Positions 39,906-48,164 of a stretch of DNA of 64,000 nucleotides are shown here, one piece after another; positions within the stretch are counted from its first letter, which is position 1; each line of letters begins with the position of its first letter. The notes under the pieces were generated by a model. It was not told where the DNA came from, searched no databases, and saw only the letters and a program-made list of their open reading frames with translations. This stretch comes from Burkholderiaceae bacterium. Its GTDB lineage: Bacteria > Pseudomonadota > Gammaproteobacteria > Burkholderiales > Burkholderiaceae_C. A program made the translations under genes and the position numbers. Location of the stretch: positions 620,001 to 684,000 of the forward strand of contig JACKLM010000003.1 in the NCBI GenBank assembly GCA_024235895.1, read 5' to 3'.

Positions 39906-42215
39906 ATGAGGACCGGAGCCGTCGCCCCCGATGCCGCGGCGCCCATCGTCGGGCTGGCGGCAGCCGAGACGATCGCGGACGTCGAGCCGGTCGCGGCCCC
40001 GGCTGCGGCGGCGCGGCCTCCCGGCGCCACTGCGCCGGTGCCGGCCGGCGGCGACCTCGCGGGAGCGGACGCGCTGGCGCGCGCGCGCGCCTTCGCCGAG
40101 CCGCTCCTGGCCGGCCAGGTGCTCGACACCGGCGAGGATGCCTTCGCCCACGCCGAGGGCGTGGCGCAGGTGCTGGCCGACATCGGCGCTGCGCCGGCGG
40201 TGCAGGCCGCGGCCTACCTGGTCTATGCGGGCGAGGTCCTGACGCGCCCCGAGGAGGTCGTCGGCAAGGCCTTCGGCGCCAGCTACGCGAGCCTGGTCGC
40301 CGGCACGCGCCGCCTGGTGCAGGTGCAGCGCGCGGCGCGCGAGGGGCTCGCCGGCACCGAGCAGGCCGAGCGCGCGGCGCAGCTCGAGCGCGCGCGCAAG
40401 ATGCTGCTGGCCTTCTCGCGCGACCTGCGCGTCGTGCTGCTGCGGCTGGCGTCGCGGCTGCGCACGCTGCGCTGGTTCGCCGCCGCGCACCGGCCGTGCC
40501 CGGCGCCGCTGGCGCACGAGGCCTTGCAGGTGTTCGCGCCGCTGGCCAACCGGCTCGGCATCTGGCAGGTCAAGTGGGAGCTCGAGGACTTGTCGCTGCG
40601 CTTCCTGCAGCCCGAGACCTACCACCGCATCGCGCGCCAGCTCGACGAGAAGCGCACCGAGCGCGAGGCGCGCGTGGCAGCGGTGCGCGCGCAGCTCGCG
40701 GCGCTGCTGGCCGACGCCGGCATCCGCGCCGAGGTGCAGGGCCGCCCCAAGCACCTCTACAGCATCTGGAAGAAGATGCAGGGCAAGGGGCTGGACTTCG
40801 CGCAGGTGCTCGACGTGCGCGCGCTGCGCGTCATCGTCGACGACGTCGACGACTGCTACGCGGCGCTGGCGCGCGTGCACGCACGCTGGGCGCCGCTGCC
40901 GGGCGAGTTCGACGACTACATCGCGCGGCCCAAGGCCAACGGCTACCGCTCGCTGCACACGGTCGTGCTGGTCGACGACGGCCGGCCGGTCGAGGTGCAG
41001 ATCCGCACGCGCCGGATGCACGAGGACGCCGAGGTCGGCGTCGCCGCGCACTGGGCCTACAAGGAGGCCGGCACGCGTGGCTACGCCGGGGTCAGCGCCG
41101 CCGGCGCGTTCGAGGAGCGCATCGCCGCCGCGCGCAAGGCGGTGCTGCGCCAGCTGCTGGCCTGGGAGCGCGACCTGGCCGCGCCGCTGGCGCGCGACGG
41201 TGGGGCCGGCTTCGACGACCGGCTGTACGTCTTCACGCCGCAGGCGACGATCGTGGAGCTGCCTGCCGGCGCGACGCCGCTGGACTTCGCGTACGCGCTG
41301 CACACCGAGCTCGGCCACCGCTGCCGCGGCGCGCGCGTCGACGGTGCGATGGTGCCGCTGAACACGCCGCTGGCCAGCGGGCAGACGGTGGAGATCACCG
41401 CCGCGAAGGAGGGCGGGCCGTCGCTGGACTGGCTCAAGGCCGATTCGGGCATGCTCGCCAGCCCGCGCGCACGTGCCAAGGTGCGCGCGTGGTTCAACGC
41501 GCAGCAGCAGCGGGCCACGATCGCGCGCGGGCGCGAACTGGTCGAGAAGCTCCTGCAGCGCGAGGGCCGCACCGCCGTCAAGCTCGAGCGGCTGGCCGAG
41601 CAGCTGGGCTTCACGCGTGCCGACAAGCTGTTCGAGGTCGTCGGCAAGGACGAGTACTCGCTGCGCCATGTCGAGCAGCTGCTGCGGCCGGCCCAGCCCG
41701 CGCCGCCGGCCGACGACGCGGTCGCGCTGCAGCGCGCGCGCAGCGGCAGCGCGCGCGGCGGCGTGCTCGTCGTCGGCATCGACTCGCTGCTGACCAGCCT
41801 GGCGCGCTGCTGCCGCCCGGCGCCGCCGGATGCGATCGGCGGCTTCGTCACGCGCGGCAAGGGGGTCGCGGTGCACCGGGCCGACTGCAGCAACTTCGCC
41901 CACATGGCGGCGCGCCACCCCGAGCGCGTCGTCGAGGTCGACTGGGGTACGCCGGCGCAGGGGCGCGAGGCGGCCTACGCGCTGGACGTGCAGGTCGAGG
42001 CCACCGACCGCCCCGGGCTGCTGCGCGACCTGAGCGAGGTCTTCGCCAAGGAGCGCATGCACGTCACGGCGGTCAACAGCCACGCCACGGTCGACAGCCG
42101 CGGCCGCATCGCGCGCATGAACTTCACCGTCGAGGCGCCCGACGCTGCGCGGCTGCAAGGCGCGCTGGCGGCGCTGCGCGGCGTGGCGGGCGTGCGCATG
42201 GCGCGCCGGCGTTGA
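39906..42215 (+). CDS. relA: GTP pyrophosphokinase RelA
   Basis: This 769-residue long RelA/SpoT protein makes (p)ppGpp on stalled ribosomes. The N-terminal HD-type region has no HD pair ('EGVAQVLADIGAAPAVQAAA'), so the hydrolase is inactive. The synthetase shows 'GRPKHLYSIWKKMQGKGLDF', the RelA-type acidic motif 'EFDDYIARPKANGYRSLHTV' and 'EVQIRTRRMHEDAEVGVAAH'. TGS ('DRLYVFTPQATIVELPAGAT'), zinc-finger-like ('TSLARCCRPAPPD') and ACT domains follow. The first ~50 residues are Ala/Pro-rich. Confidence 0.95.
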   Translation: MRTGAVAPDAAAPIVGLAAAETIADVEPVAAPAAAARPPGATAPVPAGGDLAGADALARARAFAEPLLAGQVLDTGEDAFAHAEGVAQVLADIGAAPAVQAAAYLVYAGEVLTRPEEVVGKAFGASYASLVAGTRRLVQVQRAAREGLAGTEQAERAAQLERARKMLLAFSRDLRVVLLRLASRLRTLRWFAAAHRPCPAPLAHEALQVFAPLANRLGIWQVKWELEDLSLRFLQPETYHRIARQLDEKRTEREARVAAVRAQLAALLADAGIRAEVQGRPKHLYSIWKKMQGKGLDFAQVLDVRALRVIVDDVDDCYAALARVHARWAPLPGEFDDYIARPKANGYRSLHTVVLVDDGRPVEVQIRTRRMHEDAEVGVAAHWAYKEAGTRGYAGVSAAGAFEERIAAARKAVLRQLLAWERDLAAPLARDGGAGFDDRLYVFTPQATIVELPAGATPLDFAYALHTELGHRCRGARVDGAMVPLNTPLASGQTVEITAAKEGGPSLDWLKADSGMLASPRARAKVRAWFNAQQQRATIARGRELVEKLLQREGRTAVKLERLAEQLGFTRADKLFEVVGKDEYSLRHVEQLLRPAQPAPPADDAVALQRARSGSARGGVLVVGIDSLLTSLARCCRPAPPDAIGGFVTRGKGVAVHRADCSNFAHMAARHPERVVEVDWGTPAQGREAAYALDVQVEATDRPGLLRDLSEVFAKERMHVTAVNSHATVDSRGRIARMNFTVEAPDAARLQGALAALRGVAGVRMARRR

Positions 42216-42262
42216 GTACCGCACGAAGGCGGCCCCGGTCCGGCGGCCGCGCGTCGTTCGTG

Positions 42263-42268
42263 TATGAT
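42263..42268 (+). promoter_or_regulatory. Putative -10 element for tRNA-Val
   Basis: TATGAT at 42263-42268 matches the sigma-70 -10 consensus in five of six bases and lies 14 bases before the tRNA 5' end, as expected for a tRNA promoter. The -35 position is GC-rich and not recognisable. Confidence 0.5.
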
Positions 42269-42281
42269 GCGCGGCTGACCC

Positions 42282-42358
42282 AGGCGCGTAGCTCAGCTGG
42301 TTAGAGCACCACCTTGACATGGTGGGGGTCGTTGGTTCGAGTCCAATCGCGCCTACCA
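42282..42358 (+). tRNA. tRNA-Val (anticodon GAC)
   Basis: The cloverleaf is complete. The acceptor is AGGCGCG/CGCGCCT, the D arm begins GCTCAGCTGG, and the anticodon stem CCACC/GGTGG holds the loop TTGACAT with anticodon GAC. The T loop is GTTCGAGTC and CCA is encoded at 42356-42358. It reads GTC/GTT codons. Confidence 0.95.
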
Positions 42359-42377
42359 GATTTTCGGTAGGGAAGAC

Positions 42378-42409
42378 AAGCACCTGGCGGAGCCGCCCGG
42401 TGCTTTTTT
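42378..42409 (+). terminator. Rho-independent terminator after tRNA-Val
   Basis: AAGCACC (42378-42384) pairs with GGTGCTT (42399-42405). Inside, GGCGG pairs with CCGCC around a short loop. A run of T follows (six T in all, 42404-42409). It is the clearest intrinsic terminator in the window and ends the tRNA transcript before the SPFH operon. Confidence 0.9.
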
Positions 42410-42555
42410 CTTGCCTGTCCCGGACCGGGGTCTGGAAGCCGGCCTGGGCCGGCGCGCCGCCCGGCCTGCCGGCGCCCGCGTGGGATATGCTTTTGCCGGC
42501 CTGCCCCGCACGGGCGTCGCCATCCTCGGCCACACACACGCAAAAGGAACGCATC

Positions 42556-43749
42556 ATGGGTCTCGTCCAGGCAGCGGTTGGAGCGATCGGTGGCTCGCTG
42601 GCCGACCAGTGGAAGGATTTCTACACCGTGCCCGACGGCCTGCCGGCGACGGCCGCGCTGTTCGCCGCGGTGCCGCGCGGCACCAACGCCGGGCGCGGCT
42701 CCAACACCCGGGGCTCGTCGAACATCATCACCAACGGCTCGCGCATCGTCGTGCCCGAGGGCTACGGCCTGCTGCTGATGCAGGACGGCGCCATCACCGC
42801 CTTCGCGGCCGAGGCCGGCGCCTACGAATGGAACTCGGACGACCTGCAGTCCAAGTCCATCTTCAGCGGCGGCGGGCTGTTCGAGTCGCTGGTGCTGCAG
42901 AGCTGGGAGCGTTTCAAGTTCGGCGGCATGCCCGGCGCGCAGCAGGCCGCGTTCTTCGTCTCGCTCAAGGAGCTGCCGGACAACCGTTTCGGCACCCAGT
43001 CCGAGATCTACTGGGACGACGGCTACCTGAACGCGCAGGTCGGTGCCATCACGCGCGGCAGCTACACGCTGCAGATCGTCGACCCGATCCGCTTCGTCAA
43101 GAGCTTCGTGCCCGCCAGCTACCTGCAGCCCGGCCGGGTGTTCGACTTCACCGATCTGGACAACGCGGCGGCCAGCCAGCTGTTCAACGAGGTCGTCGGT
43201 TCCTTGGCGCCGGCCTTCAGCCTGTACACCAACGACCCGGCCAAGGGCAACCGCATCACCCGCATCCAGCAGGACGCCCTCGGCTTTGCCGCCAGCCTGT
43301 CCGAGGCCGTCGAGCGCGCCTACCGCTGGAAGACCGACCGCGGTCTCGTCATCGTCAAGACCGCCATCGTTTCCATCGAGTACGACGCCCACACCCGGGA
43401 GCTGCTGAAGACCGTGCAGCGCGCCGACGCGCTGACCGGCGCGCGCGGCAACGCCAACCTGCAGGCGTCGGTGGCGTCGGGTTTCCAGTCGGCCGGCGAG
43501 AACGCCGGCGTCGGCGGCATCATGGGCATGGGCATTGCCGCGGGCGGCGTGGGGGGCCTGGCCGGTCTGCAGCAGCCGGTGGCGCCGGCGCCGGCTGTCG
43601 CGCCAGCGCCGCAGGCGTCGACGGCGACCGCGACGCCCGCAGCCGACGACCCCATCGTCCGCCTGACCAAGGCCAAGCAGATGCTCGACGCCGGCCTCAT
43701 CACCCAGGCCGACTACGACGCGGTCAAGGCCAAGGCGCTGGGTCTGTAA
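42556..43749 (+). CDS. SPFH-domain protein with C-terminal SHOCT segment (YdjI-like)
   Basis: This 397-residue protein belongs to the 'virion core protein'/YdjI type of SPFH proteins. The SPFH part covers roughly residues 35-290 ('NIITNGSRIVVPEGYGLLLM', 'YWDDGYLNAQVGAITRGSYT'). A Gly/Ala/Pro linker follows, and the last ~32 residues are a SHOCT motif ('LTKAKQMLDAGLITQADYDA'). No membrane span is evident. The ATG at 42556 is preceded by AAAAGGAA. It is followed by a zinc-ribbon protein and a small membrane protein. In Bacillus subtilis the ydjF-ydjG-ydjH-ydjI operon joins PspA with similar proteins for membrane stress, which suggests a related job; no PspA is seen here. Confidence 0.82.
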   Translation: MGLVQAAVGAIGGSLADQWKDFYTVPDGLPATAALFAAVPRGTNAGRGSNTRGSSNIITNGSRIVVPEGYGLLLMQDGAITAFAAEAGAYEWNSDDLQSKSIFSGGGLFESLVLQSWERFKFGGMPGAQQAAFFVSLKELPDNRFGTQSEIYWDDGYLNAQVGAITRGSYTLQIVDPIRFVKSFVPASYLQPGRVFDFTDLDNAAASQLFNEVVGSLAPAFSLYTNDPAKGNRITRIQQDALGFAASLSEAVERAYRWKTDRGLVIVKTAIVSIEYDAHTRELLKTVQRADALTGARGNANLQASVASGFQSAGENAGVGGIMGMGIAAGGVGGLAGLQQPVAPAPAVAPAPQASTATATPAADDPIVRLTKAKQMLDAGLITQADYDAVKAKALGL

Positions 43750-43764
43750 GGGCCGGCGCAGCGC

Positions 43765-45066
43765 ATGGCGTCCCGTCCGCCCAGCCGCGCCACCGCGCCC
43801 ACCGGGCCGGGCTCGCCGCAGGACATGCCGCCCGCACCGGGGCAGCATCCGCTGGACCCGGGCACGATGCCGCAGCCGATCCGCGACGAACTGCTGGCCC
43901 CCGACCCGGCCGCGATCGACACCGCGTCCAAGGAGCTGCGCGACGGCCTGAACCCCTGCCCCCGGTGCGGCTCGACCGAGGTGCGGCACCGGCCGGGCTC
44001 CGACCGGCTGATCTGTCTTTACTGCCGCCACGAATGGGCGGCCACCCGGGTCGAGGAGGCCTTCGGGCTGGGCGAGGGCATCGCGGAGCTGCGGGGTACG
44101 CAGGTCGCGTCCGGCGCGCGCGACATCGCGGCCGATGCGAAGAGCCTGCGCAGCTACAAGTGCGGCGGCTGCGGCGCCGAGGTGGTGATCAACACCGAGA
44201 CCGCGATGACCGCGCGCTGTCACTGGTGCCGCCACGTGCTGGGCGTCAACGAGCAGATCGACAACGGCGCGGTGCCCGACGCGGTGCTGCCGTTCCACAT
44301 CACGAAGGACGATGCGGTGGCGCGCATCCGCCAGTTCGTCGGCAAGCGCAGCCTGTTCGCGCTGAAGGCCTTCAAGGACGGGTTCACGCCCGAGAACGTG
44401 GTGGGCGTCTACCTGCCGTACATGGTGGTGGACGCACGTGGCAACGCCGACGCCACGGGCGTCGGCGAGATCGAGACGCGCCGCTACACCCGGGGCGAGG
44501 GCAAGAACAAGCAGACCGTCTACGACGCCGACGTCTGGCGCGTGCAGCGCCACGTGGACTTCACGGTGGACGACCTCGCGCTCGAATCCAGCGCCGAGCG
44601 AGGCAAGCTCGACACCCGCAGCAACACCCACAACGTCATCAACACCATCCTGCCGTTCGACACCAAGAACGCGGTCAAGTGGAACGCCTCCTACCTCGTC
44701 GGCTACAGCTCGGAGAAGCGCGACCGCGACGTGCAGCACCTGATGCCGCGGGTTCAGGAGCAGATGCTCGCGATCGCACGCTCCCGGATGCAGCCCTCGG
44801 TGCAGCGCTACGACCGCGGCGTGCGCTGGGAGCGCGAGCGCATGGACCTGAAGGGCACGCGCTGGGTGTCGATGTACCTGCCGGTGTGGCTGTACGCGTA
44901 CCACCAGCCCGGGCCGGGCGGCGGCCTGCTGCACTACATCGCGGTCAACGGCCGCACCGGCGAGACCATGGGCAGCGTGCCGGTGCAGCCGTGGAAGCTT
45001 CTTCTGGCGGCGCTGAGCCTCGGCACGGTGGTCGAGGCGCTGGCGCTGTGGATCATCGCGCGATGA
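43765..45066 (+). CDS. TFIIB-type zinc-ribbon membrane protein (YdjG-like)
   Basis: This 433-residue protein has two zinc ribbons near the N-terminus. The first is 'CPRCGSTEVRHRPGSDRLIC' with the C-x2-C partner 'CLYC' (residues ~69-90), and the second is 'YKCGGCGAEVVINTE' with 'CHWCRH' (~132-155). A long domain of unknown fold follows, rich in paired Arg/Asp, and ends in one membrane span ('PWKLLLAALSLGTVVEALAL'). The N-terminal 50 residues are Pro-rich. It lies 15 bases after the SPFH gene and before a small membrane protein, so the three probably form one complex at the inner membrane. Confidence 0.8.
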   Translation: MASRPPSRATAPTGPGSPQDMPPAPGQHPLDPGTMPQPIRDELLAPDPAAIDTASKELRDGLNPCPRCGSTEVRHRPGSDRLICLYCRHEWAATRVEEAFGLGEGIAELRGTQVASGARDIAADAKSLRSYKCGGCGAEVVINTETAMTARCHWCRHVLGVNEQIDNGAVPDAVLPFHITKDDAVARIRQFVGKRSLFALKAFKDGFTPENVVGVYLPYMVVDARGNADATGVGEIETRRYTRGEGKNKQTVYDADVWRVQRHVDFTVDDLALESSAERGKLDTRSNTHNVINTILPFDTKNAVKWNASYLVGYSSEKRDRDVQHLMPRVQEQMLAIARSRMQPSVQRYDRGVRWERERMDLKGTRWVSMYLPVWLYAYHQPGPGGGLLHYIAVNGRTGETMGSVPVQPWKLLLAALSLGTVVEALALWIIAR

Positions 45067-45090
45067 CATCACGCCCCCACGCTCACTGAC

Positions 45091-45342
45091 ATGGACAGCG
45101 AAGCCATCCTCCTCCTGCTGGCCCTGGGCCCGGTCAGCGCCGCCGGCTTCTACTGGGCCATCTACCGCCACTATCGCAACACCGACAAGTCGCACGCCTA
45201 CGAACACGAGACCGCGGTCGAGGTGCTGGCGCTGACCGGCGCCGAGTCCGACCGCAAGGTCGATGAAGTCCGCGCAACCCGTTCGTCCCGCATTCAGGGC
45301 GACAACGTCGGCAACCATCGGCAGCGCGTGAAGCCGATGTAG
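45091..45342 (+). CDS. Small single-span membrane protein
   Basis: An 83-residue protein with an N-terminal membrane segment ('AILLLLALGPVSAAGFYWAI', residues 5-24). A charged cytosolic tail contains 'YRHYRNTDKSHAYEHETAVE'. It starts 24 bases after the zinc-ribbon gene and is very likely in the same operon as the SPFH protein. No domain is recognised. A structural role in the SPFH/zinc-ribbon assembly is inferred from position. Confidence 0.7.
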   Translation: MDSEAILLLLALGPVSAAGFYWAIYRHYRNTDKSHAYEHETAVEVLALTGAESDRKVDEVRATRSSRIQGDNVGNHRQRVKPM

Positions 45343-45463
45343 GCTACGACGCCTGCGCGGCCGCGGTCTCGGACACGCCGGGACCCGGCGCTGCGGCGGT
45401 GCAACAATCGCCGCCCAGGGCCGTGGCGCTGCACGGATGCCGCGCCCGCCAGCCGGACGCCGG

Positions 45464-46924
45464 ATGCTGACCCACTACCTGCCCATCGTCGGCCTGATCG
45501 GCCGGCTGACGATGCTGTTCGCGCTGCTGATGGGGGTGCCGCTGGCGTTCGCCGTCGCCGGGCACGACGAGGCCGAGTGGCCTTTCGTCGTCGGCGCGAT
45601 CGTGACGCTGGCCTGCGGGCTGGTGATGACGTGGTCCACGCGGCGCGCGCGGCGCGAGCTGCAGCCACGCGACGGCTTCATCCTGGTCACGCTGGCCTGG
45701 TCGCTGCTGCCGGCCTTCGCCGCCATCCCGCTCAAGCTCGCGCTGCCGGGCCTGAGCCTGACCGACGCCTACTTCGAGGCGATGTCCGGCTTCACGACCA
45801 CCGGCGCGACGGTGCTCACCGGGCTGGACGCGCTGCCGCTGTCGGTCAACGTCTGGCGCTGCTTCCTGTCGCTGGTGGGCGGGCTGGGCATCATCGTGCT
45901 GGCGATCGCGATCCTGCCGCTGCTGGGGGTGGGCGGCACGCAGCTGTTCAAGGCCGAGTCCGCCGGGCCGCTGAAGGACCAGAAGCTCACGCCGCGCATC
46001 GCCGACACCGCGCGTGGGCTGTGGTTGATCTACTTCGGCGTCGCGGTGGCGATGACGCTGGCCTACCGCGCCGCGGGGATGAGCTGGGCCGACGCCTTCA
46101 TGCACATGTGCACGACGGTCAGCGCCGGCGGCTTCTCGTCGCACGACGCCAGCTTCGGCTACTGGAACTCGCCGCGGCTGGAAGCGGTGGCGATCGTCGG
46201 CATGATGCTGGCCGGCGCGAGCTGGGCCTTGTACTTCGTCGCCGTGCACCGGCGGTCGCCATCGGGGCTTTGGCGCAACGGCGAGTTTCGCGGCTACTGG
46301 ATCGTGATCGGGGCCGGCGTCGCGGTGGCCACGGCCTATCTGTTCGGGCAAGACCAGTACCCGGCCTTCTGGACCGCGTTGCGGTACGCGGCGTTCCACG
46401 TCGTCTCGATCGCGACCACGACCGGCTACGCCAGCACCGACTACGCGCTGTGGCCGGGCTTCGTCCCCTGGCTGATGCTGCTGCTGGGATGTTTCGCGAC
46501 CTGTGCCGGGTCCACGGGCGGCGGCATCAAGATGGTCCGGTTCCTGCTGCTGCTGAAGCAGGCGCGCAAGGAGCTGGTGCGCATCGTGCACCCGCATGTC
46601 TACGGGCCGATCACCTTCGCCGGCGCGGTCGTCTCGGAGCGCATCATGCACAGCGTGATCGCGTTCATGATGATGTACGGTGCGGTGCTGGTCGGGCTGA
46701 CGCTGCTGCTGCTGTTCTCGGGCATGGAGCCGGTCAGCGCCTTCACCGCCATCGTCGCCTGCCTCAACAGCATCGGGCCGGGCCTGGGCAGCGTCGGCCC
46801 GGCCGGAAACTTCCAGGGCCTGAGCGACTTCCAGACCTGGGTCTGCAGCGCGGCGATGATGCTCGGGCGGCTGGAGTTGCTCGCGGTGCTGGTGCTGCTG
46901 ACGCCGCAGTTCTGGCGGCGCTGA
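45464..46924 (+). CDS. trkH: Potassium uptake transporter TrkH
   Basis: This 486-residue inner-membrane protein is the channel-like subunit of Trk potassium uptake. The four pore loops are visible: 'EAMSGFTTTGATVLTGLDAL', 'TTVSAGGFSSHDASFGYWNS', 'VSIATTTGYASTDYALWPGF' and 'VACLNSIGPGLGSVGPAGNF', each with its selectivity Gly. 'CAGSTGGGIKMVRFLLLLKQ' is the conserved gating loop. The ATG at 45464 gives E. coli-like length (483 aa); an ATG at 45437 adds nine residues. No trkA is in the window. Confidence 0.95.
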   Translation: MLTHYLPIVGLIGRLTMLFALLMGVPLAFAVAGHDEAEWPFVVGAIVTLACGLVMTWSTRRARRELQPRDGFILVTLAWSLLPAFAAIPLKLALPGLSLTDAYFEAMSGFTTTGATVLTGLDALPLSVNVWRCFLSLVGGLGIIVLAIAILPLLGVGGTQLFKAESAGPLKDQKLTPRIADTARGLWLIYFGVAVAMTLAYRAAGMSWADAFMHMCTTVSAGGFSSHDASFGYWNSPRLEAVAIVGMMLAGASWALYFVAVHRRSPSGLWRNGEFRGYWIVIGAGVAVATAYLFGQDQYPAFWTALRYAAFHVVSIATTTGYASTDYALWPGFVPWLMLLLGCFATCAGSTGGGIKMVRFLLLLKQARKELVRIVHPHVYGPITFAGAVVSERIMHSVIAFMMMYGAVLVGLTLLLLFSGMEPVSAFTAIVACLNSIGPGLGSVGPAGNFQGLSDFQTWVCSAAMMLGRLELLAVLVLLTPQFWRR

Positions 46925-46964
46925 GCGCAAAGGGCCGGCCAGCCCGCCCGTTGCGCCTGTCCCC

Positions 46965-47387
46965 TCAGGCCGGCGCGGCGTAGCGCTGCAGGCGCTGGCG
47001 CAGGTCGTCCGGGATCGGCACGCTGCGCAGCCGGTCCAGCGCCGCCAGCACGCGCACCTGCTCGCAGCGGATGCGGGTCTGGTCGCGGCACACGCCCTCG
47101 ATGCGCAGCCGCAGCGAGCTCGTGCCGAGCTTCAGCACCTCGAGCCGCAGCGTCAGCACGTCGCCGATCTTGCTCGGGGCGAGGAAGTCGCAGCTCAGGT
47201 GCGCGGCGGGGATGCCGATGCGCTGGGTGGCGTGGAACTGCGCGAAGTCGATCCCCAGGCCTTCGTTGAACCAGTCCTCGATCAGCTCGTCGAAGATGAT
47301 CAGGTACTGCGGATAGAAGACGATGCCCGCCGGGTCGCAGTGGTGGAAGCGGATGAGCTGCTGCTTTTCGAAGGCGTGGTCGGGCAT
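46965..47387 (-). CDS. 4-hydroxybenzoyl-CoA-type acyl-CoA thioesterase
   Basis: This 140-residue hot-dog-fold thioesterase has the catalytic Asp in 'IRFHHCDPAGIVFYPQYLII' (near residue 18), as in the 4-hydroxybenzoyl-CoA thioesterase of Pseudomonas and YbgC. 'CDFLAPSKIGDVLTLRLEVL' and 'VRVLAALDRLRSVPIPDDLR' complete the domain. The acyl substrate cannot be told. It is convergent with trkH and divergent from the higB remnant. Confidence 0.88.
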   Translation of the reverse strand: MPDHAFEKQQLIRFHHCDPAGIVFYPQYLIIFDELIEDWFNEGLGIDFAQFHATQRIGIPAAHLSCDFLAPSKIGDVLTLRLEVLKLGTSSLRLRIEGVCRDQTRIRCEQVRVLAALDRLRSVPIPDDLRQRLQRYAAPA

Positions 47388-47422
47388 GGGAGGCTTTCGG
47401 GCGGAGGTTGGGCAGGGAGTCT

Positions 47423-47628
47423 ATGGGACGGCGCGTGGCGCGGTTCAGGAAGATCGGGTCCATCGCGATGCGCCAGCCCGCGGGTTGAACCGGATCGTGC
47501 GGACGGGGGAACTCCAGTGGCTGCCGAGCAACCGGCTCGGGCGGTCGAGGGGCGACTGCAAGGGTCACCAAAGCATACGCATCGATGACCCGTCGTACAT
47601 TTGCTCGTGCTTCGTCGACGATCACTGA
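47423..47628 (+). pseudogene. higB: Decayed HigB toxin remnant
   Basis: Two pieces in different frames match the HigB/RelE-type toxin pattern. 'RVARFRKIGSIAMRQPAG' (47432-47485, closed by a stop at 47486) corresponds to the toxin's usual 'RVxRFxxIexvAmRKL' region. 'LQWLPSNRLGRSRGDCKGHQ' with 'SIRIDD' and 'VDDH' at the stop (frame of 47484-47628) corresponds to its C-terminal part 'PPgNRLEaLKGDRkGqhSIRIN...VDYH'. At least one frameshift separates the pieces. About ten residues are lost before the end, and the N-terminus is missing. The remnant lies just before higA, in the expected order. It cannot encode an intact toxin as read here. Confidence 0.7.
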
Positions 47629-47648
47629 CAGGCCTGAACAGGCGAGTC

Positions 47649-47933
47649 GTGCCTTGTCCCGCGCCCGGCGAGATCCTGCTGAAGGAGTTCCTCGAACCGA
47701 TGGGCATCACGGCGTATCGGCTGGCCAAGGACATCGGCGTGCCGCAGATGCGCATCAGCGAGATCATCGCCGGCAAGCGGGCGATCACGGTCGACACCGG
47801 ACAGCGGCTGTCGCGCTGCTTCGGGCTCGACGAGACGTTCTGGACCGGCCTGCAACGCGACCACGACGCGGCGGTCGCGAAGGACGAACTGGCGGAGGTG
47901 CTGGCAGCGATCAGGACGCGGGAGGCGGCCTGA
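47649..47933 (+). CDS. higA: HigA-family antitoxin (XRE helix-turn-helix)
   Basis: This ~94-residue antitoxin/repressor has an HTH: 'GEILLKEFLEPMGITAYRLA', 'KDIGVPQMRISEIIAGKRAI' and 'QRLSRCFGLDETFWTGLQRD' are the standard HigA/VapI blocks. The GTG at 47649 is preferred over a TTG at 47601 because the protein then starts right before 'PCPAPGEIL', the usual position. It follows the higB remnant by 20 bases. With the toxin broken, it may only act as an orphan regulator. Confidence 0.85.
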   Translation: MPCPAPGEILLKEFLEPMGITAYRLAKDIGVPQMRISEIIAGKRAITVDTGQRLSRCFGLDETFWTGLQRDHDAAVAKDELAEVLAAIRTREAA

Positions 47934-48007
47934 AGGGGTGGCCGAGGCGGTGCGAAGTCCTCGTGCAGCACGACCTCCGGCGCCGGCGGGTCTGGAAGGC
48001 CTCGGGT

Positions 48008-48098
48008 TGGCGGAGGGAGCGGGATTCGAACCCGCGGTGGGCTGTTAACCCACACACGCTTTCCAGGCGTGCGACTTAAACCACTCATCCATCCCTCC
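48008..48098 (-). tRNA. tRNA-Ser (anticodon GGA)
   Basis: On the minus strand the acceptor is GGAGGGA/TCCCTCC and the anticodon stem is GCACGC/GCGTGT, with loop CTGGAAA and anticodon GGA. A class II variable arm (GTGGGTTAACAGCCCAC) is present and CCA is encoded at 48008-48010. It reads TCC/TCT codons. Confidence 0.95.
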
Positions 48099-48164
48099 GC
48101 GGGACGGCCGCCATTCTATCGGCCACACCCCGCGCGCGCGGCCTGATGCCGCGCTGCAGGCCGC

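Noticed and set aside
38094..42557. Minus-strand open frame of more than 1400 codons across the hydrolase, relA and tRNA-Val
   Set aside because: Only its 38126-38896 part (bdhA, AAGGAG before ATG) is real; the rest is antisense to relA and has low-complexity composition.
42301..45318. Minus-strand open frame of about 1000 codons opposite the SPFH operon
   Set aside because: His/Arg/Gly-rich shadow of the SPFH and zinc-ribbon genes.
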